Source: Lutimaribacter_A marinistellae (GTDB taxonomy: Bacteria > Pseudomonadota > Alphaproteobacteria > Rhodobacterales > Rhodobacteraceae). Taken from it: a stretch of 64,000 nt of DNA. The notes below the pieces were generated by a model. It was not told where the DNA came from. It saw only the letters and a list, made by a program, of their open reading frames with translations, and searched no databases. Of this stretch, positions 49,903 to 58,283 are shown piece after piece; position 1 is the first letter of the stretch; every line of letters starts with the position of its first letter. The stretch is from contig NZ_JBHRXI010000004.1 in NCBI RefSeq assembly GCF_042648365.1, positions 124,001-188,000 on the forward strand, written 5' to 3'. The position numbers and the translations under genes were made by a program.

Positions 49903-49907
49903 GCCTT

Positions 49908-50162
49908 TCATGCCTTGCGGATCAGCCCGATCACGAACAGCAGGATGACGGCGCCGATGGTGGCGTGAAAGACCGAGGCGATGAAGCCGCCGCCAACGGC
50001 GAAGCCGAGCGCGGGAAAGATCAGCCCGGCGAGAAATGCGCCGACGACACCCACGATCATGTTTCCGAACAGGCCGAAGCCGCGGCCCTTCATCAGCTTG
50101 CCTGCGATCCATCCCGCCAGCAGGCCGACGATCAGCATCACGATAAGGCTTTCGAACTGCAT
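49908..50162 (-). CDS. GlsB/YeaQ/YmgE family membrane protein
   Basis: An 84-residue protein with three hydrophobic, glycine-rich helices. The family pattern is IVGLLAGWIAGKLMKGRGFG at the start and GNMIVGVVGAFLAGLIF in the middle. Members are called stress-response or transglycosylase-associated proteins; the molecular role is not established. It lies between fnrL and the terminator on the minus strand, 64 bases after the fnrL stop. Confidence 0.92.
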   Translation of the reverse strand: MQFESLIVMLIVGLLAGWIAGKLMKGRGFGLFGNMIVGVVGAFLAGLIFPALGFAVGGGFIASVFHATIGAVILLFVIGLIRKA

Positions 50163-50226
50163 GTGTTTCTCCCTGAACCGGTTCGGGGATCACTGTTGCA
50201 GAGGGTCGCGGAACCGGCAAGCGGCG

Positions 50227-50967
50227 TCAGACGAGGAAGCCGCCATCGCTGTCATCGCCCGCCTCTTCCATCAGCCGGCCGATATCGGGCACCGTCACGT
50301 GGCGCTTGCCCTCGAGGTGGATGACACCGTCCTTTTTGAGCGCGGACATCTGCCGGCTGACGGTTTCCAGCGTCAGGCCAAGGTAATCGGCCATCGCCTC
50401 GCGCGTGAGCGGAAGGTCGAACACCATCGGCCCGCCCTGCCCCCGGCTGGTGAGCGAGGCGTCGCGGCGCGCGATGATCGACAACAGGCTGGCGATCTTT
50501 TCCCGCGCCGTCTTGCGGCCCAGGACAAGCATCCATTCGCGGGCGGCATCGAGCTCGTCCAGTGTCATTTCGAGCAGGCGCACAGCGATATGAGGGGTTC
50601 GGGCCATCAACTCTTCGAACGGCTTCTTGCGGAAACAGCACATGACCAGATCGGTCGTCGCGACGACGTTGTAGGCGGCGCCTTCGCGCCCGGGACGGCC
50701 GACGAAATCGCTGGGCAGAAGAAGCCCGACCATCTGGGTGCGTCCGTCTTCCATCGTCTGGGTCAGGGTCGCCACGCCGGACACGACGGAGCCAACGAAG
50801 TTCATCATGTCGCCCGACCAGATGATCGTCTGCCCGGCCTCGAAGCTACGGTAGTACTTGATACCGTCGAGCTCATCCAACTCTTCCGGTTCGCACCGCG
50901 CACAAACGGCACGATGCCGAATCGGGCAATCCGCGCAGCTTTCGCTGGCCTGGCTCACAAGTGTCAT
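50227..50967 (-). CDS. fnrL: FnrL, oxygen-sensing Crp/Fnr-family regulator
   Basis: A 246-residue regulator. Cys11, Cys14, Cys22 and Cys25 (CADC, CARC) and Cys110/111 in the cyclic-nucleotide-like domain can hold an oxygen-sensitive 4Fe-4S cluster. The C-terminal helix-turn-helix has ETVSR at residues 201-205, the E-x2-SR pattern that reads TTGAT boxes. It would dimerise without oxygen and activate cco, hemN and others. An FNR box lies 18 bases before its own start, so autoregulation is likely. Divergent to hemN, as in Rhodobacter. Confidence 0.95.
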   Translation of the reverse strand: MTLVSQASESCADCPIRHRAVCARCEPEELDELDGIKYYRSFEAGQTIIWSGDMMNFVGSVVSGVATLTQTMEDGRTQMVGLLLPSDFVGRPGREGAAYNVVATTDLVMCCFRKKPFEELMARTPHIAVRLLEMTLDELDAAREWMLVLGRKTAREKIASLLSIIARRDASLTSRGQGGPMVFDLPLTREAMADYLGLTLETVSRQMSALKKDGVIHLEGKRHVTVPDIGRLMEEAGDDSDGGFLV

Positions 50968-50984
50968 ATATGCGCACTTTCGAA

Positions 50985-50998
50985 TTGATCTCGGTCAA
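50985..50998. promoter_or_regulatory. FNR-type box between fnrL and hemN
   Basis: TTGATCTCGGTCAA, one perfect arm and one with a single change. It is 18 bases from the fnrL start and 35 from the chosen hemN start. For fnrL its closeness to the start suggests repression or a very short leader. For hemN a class II position (-40 to -41.5) puts transcription start at about 51031-51033, with TATAAG at 51019-51024 as -10. Confidence 0.85.
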
Positions 50999-51033
50999 GG
51001 ATGATCCCTGACCCATCATATAAGCATAACGGC

Positions 51034-52389
51034 ATGATTAAGAATTCTCAATTGGAGAGGCTGGGTCTCTTCGACGCAAAAGTGCCGCGTTACACCAGCT
51101 ATCCAACCGCGCCGCATTTCAAGAACGATGTCACGCCGGAGTTGTTCGGCGCGTGGCTGGATGCCGTTCCGGCGGGTTCTTCCGTTTCGCTTTACGTGCA
51201 TGTGCCCTTCTGTCGGCGCCTGTGCTGGTTCTGCGCCTGCCGCACGCAGGGAACGCAGAGCGATGCGCCCGTTGCGGCCTATCTTGAAACCCTGAAGGCC
51301 GAAATCGCGCTGCTGGCCGCGCGCCTGCCCGAGGGCGTCACACTGTCGCGCCTGCATTGGGGCGGCGGTACACCGACCCTGCTGTCGGCCGCGATGATGC
51401 AGGAGCTGGCCGAGACGATTCTTTCCGTTTTGCCGATGGGGCCGGGCGCGGAATTTTCGGTCGAGATCGACCCCAACGAGATTGACGAGGCGCGTCTCGA
51501 TGCGCTGTCCGGCGCGGGGATGAACCGCGCCTCGATCGGTGTGCAGGATTTCGACGACCGCATTCAGCAGACCATCGGACGCATCCAGAGCTATGATCGG
51601 ACGCGCGACGTGGTCGAGATGATCCGCGACCGTGCCATCGGCAGCCTGAACGCCGATATCCTGTACGGTTTGCCGCATCAGACCAAGGCACGGATGACCG
51701 AAAGCGTTCAGAAGCTTCTGTCGCTGAACCCCGACCGGGTCGCGCTGTACGGTTATGCGCATGTTCCGTGGATGGCCAAGCGGCAGCAACTGATCCCGTC
51801 AGACGCGTTGCCGACCCCGCAGCAGCGGCTGGACCTGTACGATACTGCGCGACGGCTGTTTCTTTGGGACAATTACGCCGAGATCGGAATCGACCATTTC
51901 GCCACCCGCGACGACGGGTTGAGCCATGCGCTCCAGGCCGGGCGGCTGCGGCGCAATTTCCAGGGCTACACCGACGACCAGTCCGATGTTCTGATCGGGA
52001 TCGGTGCCAGTTCGATCTCGCGCTTTCCACAGGGCTATGCGCAGAACGCGCCGGCGACCTCGGCGCATACCGCGGCGATCCGCAATGGGGAATTCTCGAC
52101 CGCGCGCGGCCACCAGTTCAAGGAAGAGGACAAGCTGCGCGGCCGGCTGATCGAGGCGCTGATGTGCGATTTCCGTATCTCGGCGGCGGAAATCCTGGCC
52201 GAATTCGACATCACGGCAGCTGATTTGCAGGCCATGTTCAACGATGCGAAAACGGCGTTCGATGGCCTTTTGCAAGTCTCGGAGGAGGGGCTCAGCATCC
52301 CGCCCGAGGCGCGCTCTCTCACGCGGATGGTCGCACGGCGTTTCGACGCCTACGACCTCAGCAAGGCCGGGCACAGCTCGGCCATCTGA
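51034..52389 (+). CDS. hemN: Oxygen-independent coproporphyrinogen III oxidase
   Basis: A 451-residue radical-SAM enzyme that decarboxylates coproporphyrinogen III to protoporphyrinogen IX without oxygen, in haem synthesis. The SAM-cluster motif is CRRLCWFCAC in YVHVPFCRRLCWFCACRT; GGGTPTLL is the SAM-binding glycine motif, and the HemN opening VPRYTSYPTAPHF is present. The ATG at 51034 is used because the predicted FNR-dependent transcript starts at about 51031-51033; an ATG at 51001 would lie upstream of that. This implies an almost leaderless mRNA. Confidence 0.95.
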   Translation: MIKNSQLERLGLFDAKVPRYTSYPTAPHFKNDVTPELFGAWLDAVPAGSSVSLYVHVPFCRRLCWFCACRTQGTQSDAPVAAYLETLKAEIALLAARLPEGVTLSRLHWGGGTPTLLSAAMMQELAETILSVLPMGPGAEFSVEIDPNEIDEARLDALSGAGMNRASIGVQDFDDRIQQTIGRIQSYDRTRDVVEMIRDRAIGSLNADILYGLPHQTKARMTESVQKLLSLNPDRVALYGYAHVPWMAKRQQLIPSDALPTPQQRLDLYDTARRLFLWDNYAEIGIDHFATRDDGLSHALQAGRLRRNFQGYTDDQSDVLIGIGASSISRFPQGYAQNAPATSAHTAAIRNGEFSTARGHQFKEEDKLRGRLIEALMCDFRISAAEILAEFDITAADLQAMFNDAKTAFDGLLQVSEEGLSIPPEARSLTRMVARRFDAYDLSKAGHSSAI

Positions 52390-52410
52390 CCCGGAGGAGG
52401 ACCCGGGTCC

Positions 52411-52439
52411 GAACGGCGGGGAGGAGGGCCCCGCCGTTC
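52411..52439 (+). terminator. Strong hairpin after hemN
   Basis: Eleven-base perfect stem GAACGGCGGGG/CCCCGCCGTTC with a seven-base loop, 22 bases after the hemN stop. There is no T run, so termination may depend on Rho or on the stem alone. The rest of the gap to 52588 carries no supported gene; it includes TTGACG near 52454 as a possible -35 for the next gene. Confidence 0.5.
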
Positions 52440-52588
52440 GACAGCACCACTCTTGACGGAACGGGGCGGCCGCAGCGACACTCGGCTGAAGCCATGGGCG
52501 CATCGCAGCCCAGGCACCGAGGCATTCCACGGGCCGAGACCGGTTCCTGTCGCGCAGGCCGATACCGCTTGCAGAACGGAGCCTTGTC

Positions 52589-54505
52589 ATGCGCGTCTTC
52601 ACCCTTCTCGGACCCAGCCAATCGGGAAAATCCACGCTAGCCGAAGCGATTGCCGCGCTTGACGGGCGTTCGGACCGGTTCGATCTGTGCGATACGGTTC
52701 ACCTGCACGGGTTCAGCTATCTCGATGAGCCGTGGTGCGCGATCGATGTCGATGGCGGGCGCGACGCGATGGGGCATGCCGGGCGGGCACTGGCCATGTC
52801 GGATGCGGCGGTGGTCGTAGCCCCGCCCGACCCCGAGGCCGCGGTGCTGTGCGCCCCTTACCTGCGGCTGACAGAGGCTGCGGGCATTCCAACCTTTCTT
52901 TTCCTCAACCGCATGGACAGCCCGAACGGACGAATCCGCGATATCGTTGCCGCGCTGCAGGGCTACTGCTCGCATCACATCGCGCTGCGACAGGTGCCGA
53001 TCCGCGAGGGCGAAAACATCGTGGGCGCGGTCGACCTGATTTCGGAACGGGCGTGGCGATACCGCGAGGGGCAGCCTTCGGCCCTGATCGAATTGCCGCA
53101 TTCGGTCGAGGAACGGGAACAGGAGGCGCGTGCCGAACTGCTGGAGGCACTGTCGGATTATGACGATCACCTGCTGGAACAGCTGATCGAGGACAAGGAG
53201 CCGCCAAGCGGGGAATTGTACGACGTGGCCGCGCAGGTTTCGCGCAGCCATCAACTGGTGCCGGCCTGCCTCGGCTCGGCCAGCCATGGCAACGGGCTGA
53301 CCCGCCTGATGAAGGCGCTACGCCACGAGGCGCCGGAGTTCTCGGTTCTGGCGGATCGCGACGCGGCGGCGGGATCGGCCCGCGCCATTGCCGGGCTCGC
53401 CGATATCCGCAAGCACCTGGGAAAGATCACCGTCCTGCGCGGGCTGGGTGACGGGGCACGCGCGCATGAGCCCCTCGGGGGCGGGGCCGTGGGCAACCTG
53501 CTGGAACTTGACGCACGCGCGCAACGGCAGGACCTGGCCGCGGGGCACGTCTGCCTTGCGGTGAAGTCCGATCACCTGTCACCGGGCCATGTCTATGACG
53601 CACAAGGGGCCACGGACCTGCCGGGATGGGCGGCGGCACCTCCGCCCGGTTTACGGCAGGTGATTACCCCGGCGCATGAGCGCGACGAGGCCCGGCTGTC
53701 GGCGGCGCTGGCGAAGCTGGCCGAGATCGACCCCGGCGTGGTCCTTTCGCAGGATCCAGGCTCGGGCCACGCCATCCTGGGCTGCCAGGGACCGCAGCAC
53801 ATGCGCCGGATCAGCGCCAAGCTGGCCGAGGATTTCGGTCTGGAGATCGAGGCGGGACCGGTCGCGACGGGCTATCGCGAGACGATTCGTGCCCGCGCGG
53901 AAACGCGGTATCGTCACCGCAAGCAATCGGGCGGGGCCGGGCAGTTCGCCGAGGTTTCGCTGACGGTGGAGCCATTGCCGCGCGGCTCGGGGTTCGACTT
54001 CAAGGAAACGGTCAAGGGCGGGGCGGTGCCGCGCAACTACATGCAGGCGGTGGCGCAAGGGGCCGGAGAAGCGTTGGCCGAGGGGCCATCGGGCTATCCG
54101 GTGGCGGATGTCCGCGTCACGCTGACCGATGGCAAGCATCACGCGGTAGACAGTTCTGACCTTGCCTTTCGCATTGCTGCCAAGACGGCCGTGCGCGATG
54201 CGCTGGTTCAGGCGTCGCCCATCGTTCTGCAGCCGATCATGAATGCCGAGATCCACCTGCCTTCGACGCATGTGGGGGACCTTGTTCCGGTCATCAGCAC
54301 CATGCAGGGCCGCGTGCTGGGATTTGCCAGTGACCCCGATGCGCCGGGCTGGGACATCTTCAACGCGCAACTGCCCGCCGTGTCACAGGACGAGTTGCAC
54401 CGCGTTCTGGCAAGCGTGACGCGCGGCACCGGGTGGGTCGCGCTGGAATTCGACCACTACGAAGAGATGCACGGGCCGGTGCCCGCCGCGGCGGCCATGG
54501 CCTAG
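52589..54505 (+). CDS. Elongation-factor-G-like GTPase paralogue
   Basis: A 638-residue protein with EF-G architecture but shorter and divergent. The P-loop is GPSQSGKST (residues 9-17). The G3 position reads AIDVDGG instead of DTPGH, and G4 reads LNRMD instead of NKxD. The C-terminal half is easier to place: domain IV around YRETIRARAETRYRHRKQSGGAGQFAEV and domain V with STMQGRVLGF. Related EF-G2-like proteins occur as second copies in Alphaproteobacteria; their task (translation, ribosome recycling or other) is unsettled. Altered G motifs raise doubt about normal GTP cycling. The stop overlaps the convergent yejF stop. Confidence 0.85.
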   Translation: MRVFTLLGPSQSGKSTLAEAIAALDGRSDRFDLCDTVHLHGFSYLDEPWCAIDVDGGRDAMGHAGRALAMSDAAVVVAPPDPEAAVLCAPYLRLTEAAGIPTFLFLNRMDSPNGRIRDIVAALQGYCSHHIALRQVPIREGENIVGAVDLISERAWRYREGQPSALIELPHSVEEREQEARAELLEALSDYDDHLLEQLIEDKEPPSGELYDVAAQVSRSHQLVPACLGSASHGNGLTRLMKALRHEAPEFSVLADRDAAAGSARAIAGLADIRKHLGKITVLRGLGDGARAHEPLGGGAVGNLLELDARAQRQDLAAGHVCLAVKSDHLSPGHVYDAQGATDLPGWAAAPPPGLRQVITPAHERDEARLSAALAKLAEIDPGVVLSQDPGSGHAILGCQGPQHMRRISAKLAEDFGLEIEAGPVATGYRETIRARAETRYRHRKQSGGAGQFAEVSLTVEPLPRGSGFDFKETVKGGAVPRNYMQAVAQGAGEALAEGPSGYPVADVRVTLTDGKHHAVDSSDLAFRIAAKTAVRDALVQASPIVLQPIMNAEIHLPSTHVGDLVPVISTMQGRVLGFASDPDAPGWDIFNAQLPAVSQDELHRVLASVTRGTGWVALEFDHYEEMHGPVPAAAAMA

Positions 54506-56079
54506 CCTGCGGCGGCGATCAGGGTGCGGGTGTATTCGGTTTGCGCGTTCTCGAAGAGGTCGCTTGCCGTACCCATTTCGACCACGTCGCCCTGTTTCAT
54601 CACGAGGACCTTGTGCGACATCGCGCGGACGACCTTGAGGTCGTGGCTGATGAAGAGGTAGGCCAGCCCGTATTTCTGCTGCAGGTCACGGAGAAGGTCG
54701 ACGATCTGCACCTGCACCGTCATGTCGAGCGCCGAGGTCGGTTCGTCCAGCACCAGCAGCTTGGGCCGCAGGACCATGGCCCGCGCGATGGCGATACGCT
54801 GGCGTTGGCCGCCGGAAAACTCGTGCGGATAGCGGTCCATTGCCTCGGGGTTCAGGCCGACTTCGGTCATCACCTCGGCCACGAGTTCGCGCGGCTGCCG
54901 GTGGGGGTCGACCTTGTGGATGGCGAGCCCCTCGGCGATGATCTGCTGGCAGGTCATGCGCGGGCTGAGCGACCCGAAAGGGTCTTGGAACACGATCTGC
55001 ATTTCCGACCGCAGCCGACGCAGTTCGCGGGTGGACCACTTGCGCACGTCGCGGCCGCGGAAGTGGATCTGGCCCTCGGACTGTATGAGGCGCATCAACG
55101 CCAGTGCGAGCGTGGTCTTGCCTGAACCGGATTCGCCGACGATGCCCAGTGTCTCGCCCGCGCGGACCGAGATGGAGGCATCGTTCACGGCCTTTACATG
55201 GCCGACCGTGCGCTTCATCAGCCCTTTCTGGATCGGGAACCACACCTTGAGGTGTTCGGTCGTCGCGATCACTTCGGCATCTTCGTGCACCGGATCCGGC
55301 TGGCCCGACGGTTCGGCGGCGAGCAGTTTCTGCGTGTAGGGGTGTTTCGGGATGTCGAATATCTCGGCGGTGGGGCCGGTTTCAACGATTTCGCCGTCCT
55401 TCATCACGCAGACCTTGTCGGCGATGCGGCGCACGATGCCGAGGTCATGGGTGATGAAGAGCATGCCCATGTTCTCTTCTCGCTGAAGATCGGCCAGCAA
55501 TTCGAGGATCTGCGCCTGAATCGTCACGTCCAGCGCGGTGGTCGGTTCATCCGCGATGAGGATGTCGGGCTTGTTCGCGAGCGCGAGCGCGATCATCACG
55601 CGCTGCCGCTGCCCGCCCGAAAGCTGGTGGGGATATGCGCCAAGCCGGGTTTCCGGATCGCGGATACCGACCTTGATCAACAATTCGAGAATGCGCGCCC
55701 GCGCCGCGTCGCCGGTTATGCCCTGGTGCAGCGCGAGCGATTCGGCCATCTGCTTTTCGATCGTGTGCAGCGGGTTGAGCGAGGTCATCGGCTCTTGAAA
55801 GATGAAGCTGATGTCGTTGCCGCGCACATCCATCAGGCGCTGTTTCGATGCGCCGATCATCTCTTGCCCGTCATAGAGCACCGAGCCCTGAACCTCGGCG
55901 CTGTCGCCCAGCAGCGACACGGTGGACAGCGCGGTCACCGATTTGCCCGAGCCGGATTCACCCACCAGCGCGACCGTCTCGCCACGGTCGACGGTGAAAG
56001 ACACGCCGCGCACGGCCTGTGTCAGCTGCCCGTCCTGCCGGAACCCGACGGAAAGGTTGTCGACTGTCAGCAGGCTCAT
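54502..56079 (-). CDS. yejF: Peptide ABC transporter, double ATP-binding protein YejF
   Basis: A 525-residue protein with two complete ABC ATPase domains. Walker A motifs are GESGSGKS and GESGSGKTT; signatures LSGGQRQRVMIA and FSGGQRQRIAIA; Walker B ILIADEPTTALD and LLVLDEPTSALD. Each domain ends with an oligopeptide-transporter C-terminal piece. It drives uptake through YejB and YejE. The ATG at 56079 overlaps the yejE stop by four bases and starts MSLLTVDNLSVGF; a longer frame reads through yejE. Confidence 0.95.
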   Translation of the reverse strand: MSLLTVDNLSVGFRQDGQLTQAVRGVSFTVDRGETVALVGESGSGKSVTALSTVSLLGDSAEVQGSVLYDGQEMIGASKQRLMDVRGNDISFIFQEPMTSLNPLHTIEKQMAESLALHQGITGDAARARILELLIKVGIRDPETRLGAYPHQLSGGQRQRVMIALALANKPDILIADEPTTALDVTIQAQILELLADLQREENMGMLFITHDLGIVRRIADKVCVMKDGEIVETGPTAEIFDIPKHPYTQKLLAAEPSGQPDPVHEDAEVIATTEHLKVWFPIQKGLMKRTVGHVKAVNDASISVRAGETLGIVGESGSGKTTLALALMRLIQSEGQIHFRGRDVRKWSTRELRRLRSEMQIVFQDPFGSLSPRMTCQQIIAEGLAIHKVDPHRQPRELVAEVMTEVGLNPEAMDRYPHEFSGGQRQRIAIARAMVLRPKLLVLDEPTSALDMTVQVQIVDLLRDLQQKYGLAYLFISHDLKVVRAMSHKVLVMKQGDVVEMGTASDLFENAQTEYTRTLIAAAG

Positions 56080-57182
56080 GAAAAGGTCTTTCTGGGGTCG
56101 AACGCGTCGCGCACACCTTCGAAGATGAAGACGAGGAGCGACAGCATGATGGCAAAGGTGAAGAAGGCAGTGAAGGCAAGCCAAGGTGCTTGCAGGTTCT
56201 GTTTTGCCTGAAGCGTCAACTCGCCCAGTGACGGCGCCGAAGACGGCAGGCCGAAGCCGAGAAAGTCGAGCGAGGCAAGCCCGCCGATCGTGCCGGTGAC
56301 GATGAATGGCAGCATGGTCAGCGTCGCCACCATCGCGTTGGGCAGCATGTGGCGGAACATGATCGTCATGTTGCCGACACCCAGCGCCTTGGCCGCGCGC
56401 ACATATTCAAGGTTGCGCGCCCGGAGGAATTCGGCCCGGACAACGCCCACCAATGAGGTCCATGAGAAAAGGATCATGAGCGCGACCAATAGCCAGAACC
56501 CCCTCCCCAAGATCGCGAACATGATGATGATGACGTAAAGCGAAGGCGTGGCCGACCAGATTTCGATGATGCGCTGGAAAATCAGGTCCAGCCAGCCGCC
56601 AAAGAACCCCTGGATCGCACCGGCGAAGATACCGACGAGGCTGGCGACACCTGTCACCAGAAGCGTGAACAGGATCGACAGGCGGAAGCCGTAGATCACC
56701 CGCGCGAGCACGTCGCGCTTGGTGTCGTCGGTGCCCAGCAGGTTCTGCTCATTGGGCGGCAGGGGCGCGGCACCGGGGCGGTCGACGGGCGTGTCGAAGG
56801 AATAGGGAATCAAGGGCCAGATGGTCCAACCTTTTTCGAAACCGTCGGCCTGAAAGGTGCCGGCATCGATCTCGGCGATCATCTCGTCGGGGCGGTCGAA
56901 ACATTCCTCGAGCCCGCCCGATACGATCAGGCATTCGACCTCGGGGTCGCGATAGATTGCCTCGGTCTGGAAATCGCCACCGAAATCGGTTTCCGCGTAG
57001 AAGTTGAAGATCGGCGTGTAGAGCTCGCCGCGATAACTCACGAGGATGGGTTTGTCGTTCGCGATGAACTCGGCAAAGAGCGAGAGGCCGAACAGGATCG
57101 AGAAGATGATCAGCGACCAGTATGCGCGGCCGTTGCGGCGGAAATTCCGCCAGCGGCGTGCGTTCAGCGGGGATAATGCCAT
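56076..57182 (-). CDS. yejE: Peptide ABC transporter permease YejE
   Basis: A 368-residue inner-membrane permease. It begins with the family-typical SPLNARRWRNFRRNGRAYWS, has a long periplasmic insertion (residues about 45-130) after the first helix, and ends with five helices around the EAA loop ARAAKALGVGNMTIMFRHMLPNA. The start lies two bases before the yejB stop. It pairs with YejB. Confidence 0.95.
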   Translation of the reverse strand: MALSPLNARRWRNFRRNGRAYWSLIIFSILFGLSLFAEFIANDKPILVSYRGELYTPIFNFYAETDFGGDFQTEAIYRDPEVECLIVSGGLEECFDRPDEMIAEIDAGTFQADGFEKGWTIWPLIPYSFDTPVDRPGAAPLPPNEQNLLGTDDTKRDVLARVIYGFRLSILFTLLVTGVASLVGIFAGAIQGFFGGWLDLIFQRIIEIWSATPSLYVIIIMFAILGRGFWLLVALMILFSWTSLVGVVRAEFLRARNLEYVRAAKALGVGNMTIMFRHMLPNAMVATLTMLPFIVTGTIGGLASLDFLGFGLPSSAPSLGELTLQAKQNLQAPWLAFTAFFTFAIMLSLLVFIFEGVRDAFDPRKTFS

Positions 57183-57184
57183 GA

Positions 57185-58282
57185 TCAGCCCTCCCTGCTT
57201 TCAAAGTCGATCCGTGGGTCGACCAGCACGTACATGAGGTCCGACAGGATGCCCACCACGAGGCTCATCAGCCCGAAGATGAACAGCGTGCCGAAGATCA
57301 CCGGGTAATCGCGGGCCACGGCGGCCTCGAAACCCAGCCGCCCCAGACCGTCGAGCGAGAAGATCGTCTCGATGATGATCGAGCCGGTGAAGAACACGCC
57401 GATGAATACCGCCGGGAAGCCTGCGATCACGATCAGCATCGCGTTGCGGAAGACGTGGCCGTAAAGGACCTTGGATTCGCTCAGGCCCTTGGCGCGGGCC
57501 GTCATCACGTATTGCTTCTTGATCTCGTCGAGGAAGGAATTCTTGGTCAGCAGGGTCAGAGTGGCGAAGGCCGAGATGGTCGAAGCCAGCACCGGCAGGG
57601 CGATGTGCCAGAAATAGTCGGCGACCTTGCCCAGCAGGCTCAGATCCTCCCAGTTGTCGCTGGTGAGGCCGCGCAGCGGGAAGATCTGGAAATAGGAGCC
57701 GCCCGCGAAGAGCACCAACAGAAGGATGGCGAACAGAAAGCCGGGGATCGCATAGGCCACGATGATCATGCCGCTGGTCCAGGTGTCGAACTGGCTGCCG
57801 TCGCGTACCGCCTTGCGGATGCCCAGCGGGATCGAGACGAGATAGGCGATCAGCGTGGACCAGAGGCCGAGGCTGATCGAAACGGGCATCTTTTCGAGAA
57901 CGAGGTCGATCACGCTGATCGAGCGAAAGTAACTCTCGCCGAAATCGAGTGTCAGGTAATTGCCCATCATGGTCAGGAAGCGTTCGAGCGGCGGCTTGTC
58001 AAAACCGAATTCCCGTTCCAACTGCTCGATGAACTCGGGCGGCAGGCCGCGCGCACCGATGTAGCGCTCGTCGCCCGCGGGCATGGCGTCGGCGCCGTTT
58101 CCGGCACCTGCGTCACCGGCCCCGGCAAAGCCCGCGAAGACATCACCCTGCCCTTCGATCTGGGCGATGATCTGCTCGATGGGACCGCCGGGCACGAACT
58201 GCACGAGCGCAAAGTTGATGATCATGATGCCCAGCAGGGTCGGGATGACCAGCAGCAGGCGACGAAGGATATACGCGCCCAT
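57185..58282 (-). CDS. yejB: Peptide ABC transporter permease YejB
   Basis: A 365-residue permease of the DppB/OppB type: MGAYILRRLLLVIPTLLGIMI opening, VQFVPGGPIEQIIAQ, a Gly/Ala-rich periplasmic insert (GFAGAGDAGAGNGADAMPAG) and the EAA loop MTARAKGLSESKVLYGHVFRNA. It forms the channel with YejE. One base separates it from yejA upstream. Confidence 0.95.
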   Translation of the reverse strand: MGAYILRRLLLVIPTLLGIMIINFALVQFVPGGPIEQIIAQIEGQGDVFAGFAGAGDAGAGNGADAMPAGDERYIGARGLPPEFIEQLEREFGFDKPPLERFLTMMGNYLTLDFGESYFRSISVIDLVLEKMPVSISLGLWSTLIAYLVSIPLGIRKAVRDGSQFDTWTSGMIIVAYAIPGFLFAILLLVLFAGGSYFQIFPLRGLTSDNWEDLSLLGKVADYFWHIALPVLASTISAFATLTLLTKNSFLDEIKKQYVMTARAKGLSESKVLYGHVFRNAMLIVIAGFPAVFIGVFFTGSIIIETIFSLDGLGRLGFEAAVARDYPVIFGTLFIFGLMSLVVGILSDLMYVLVDPRIDFESREG

Positions 58283-58283
58283 G

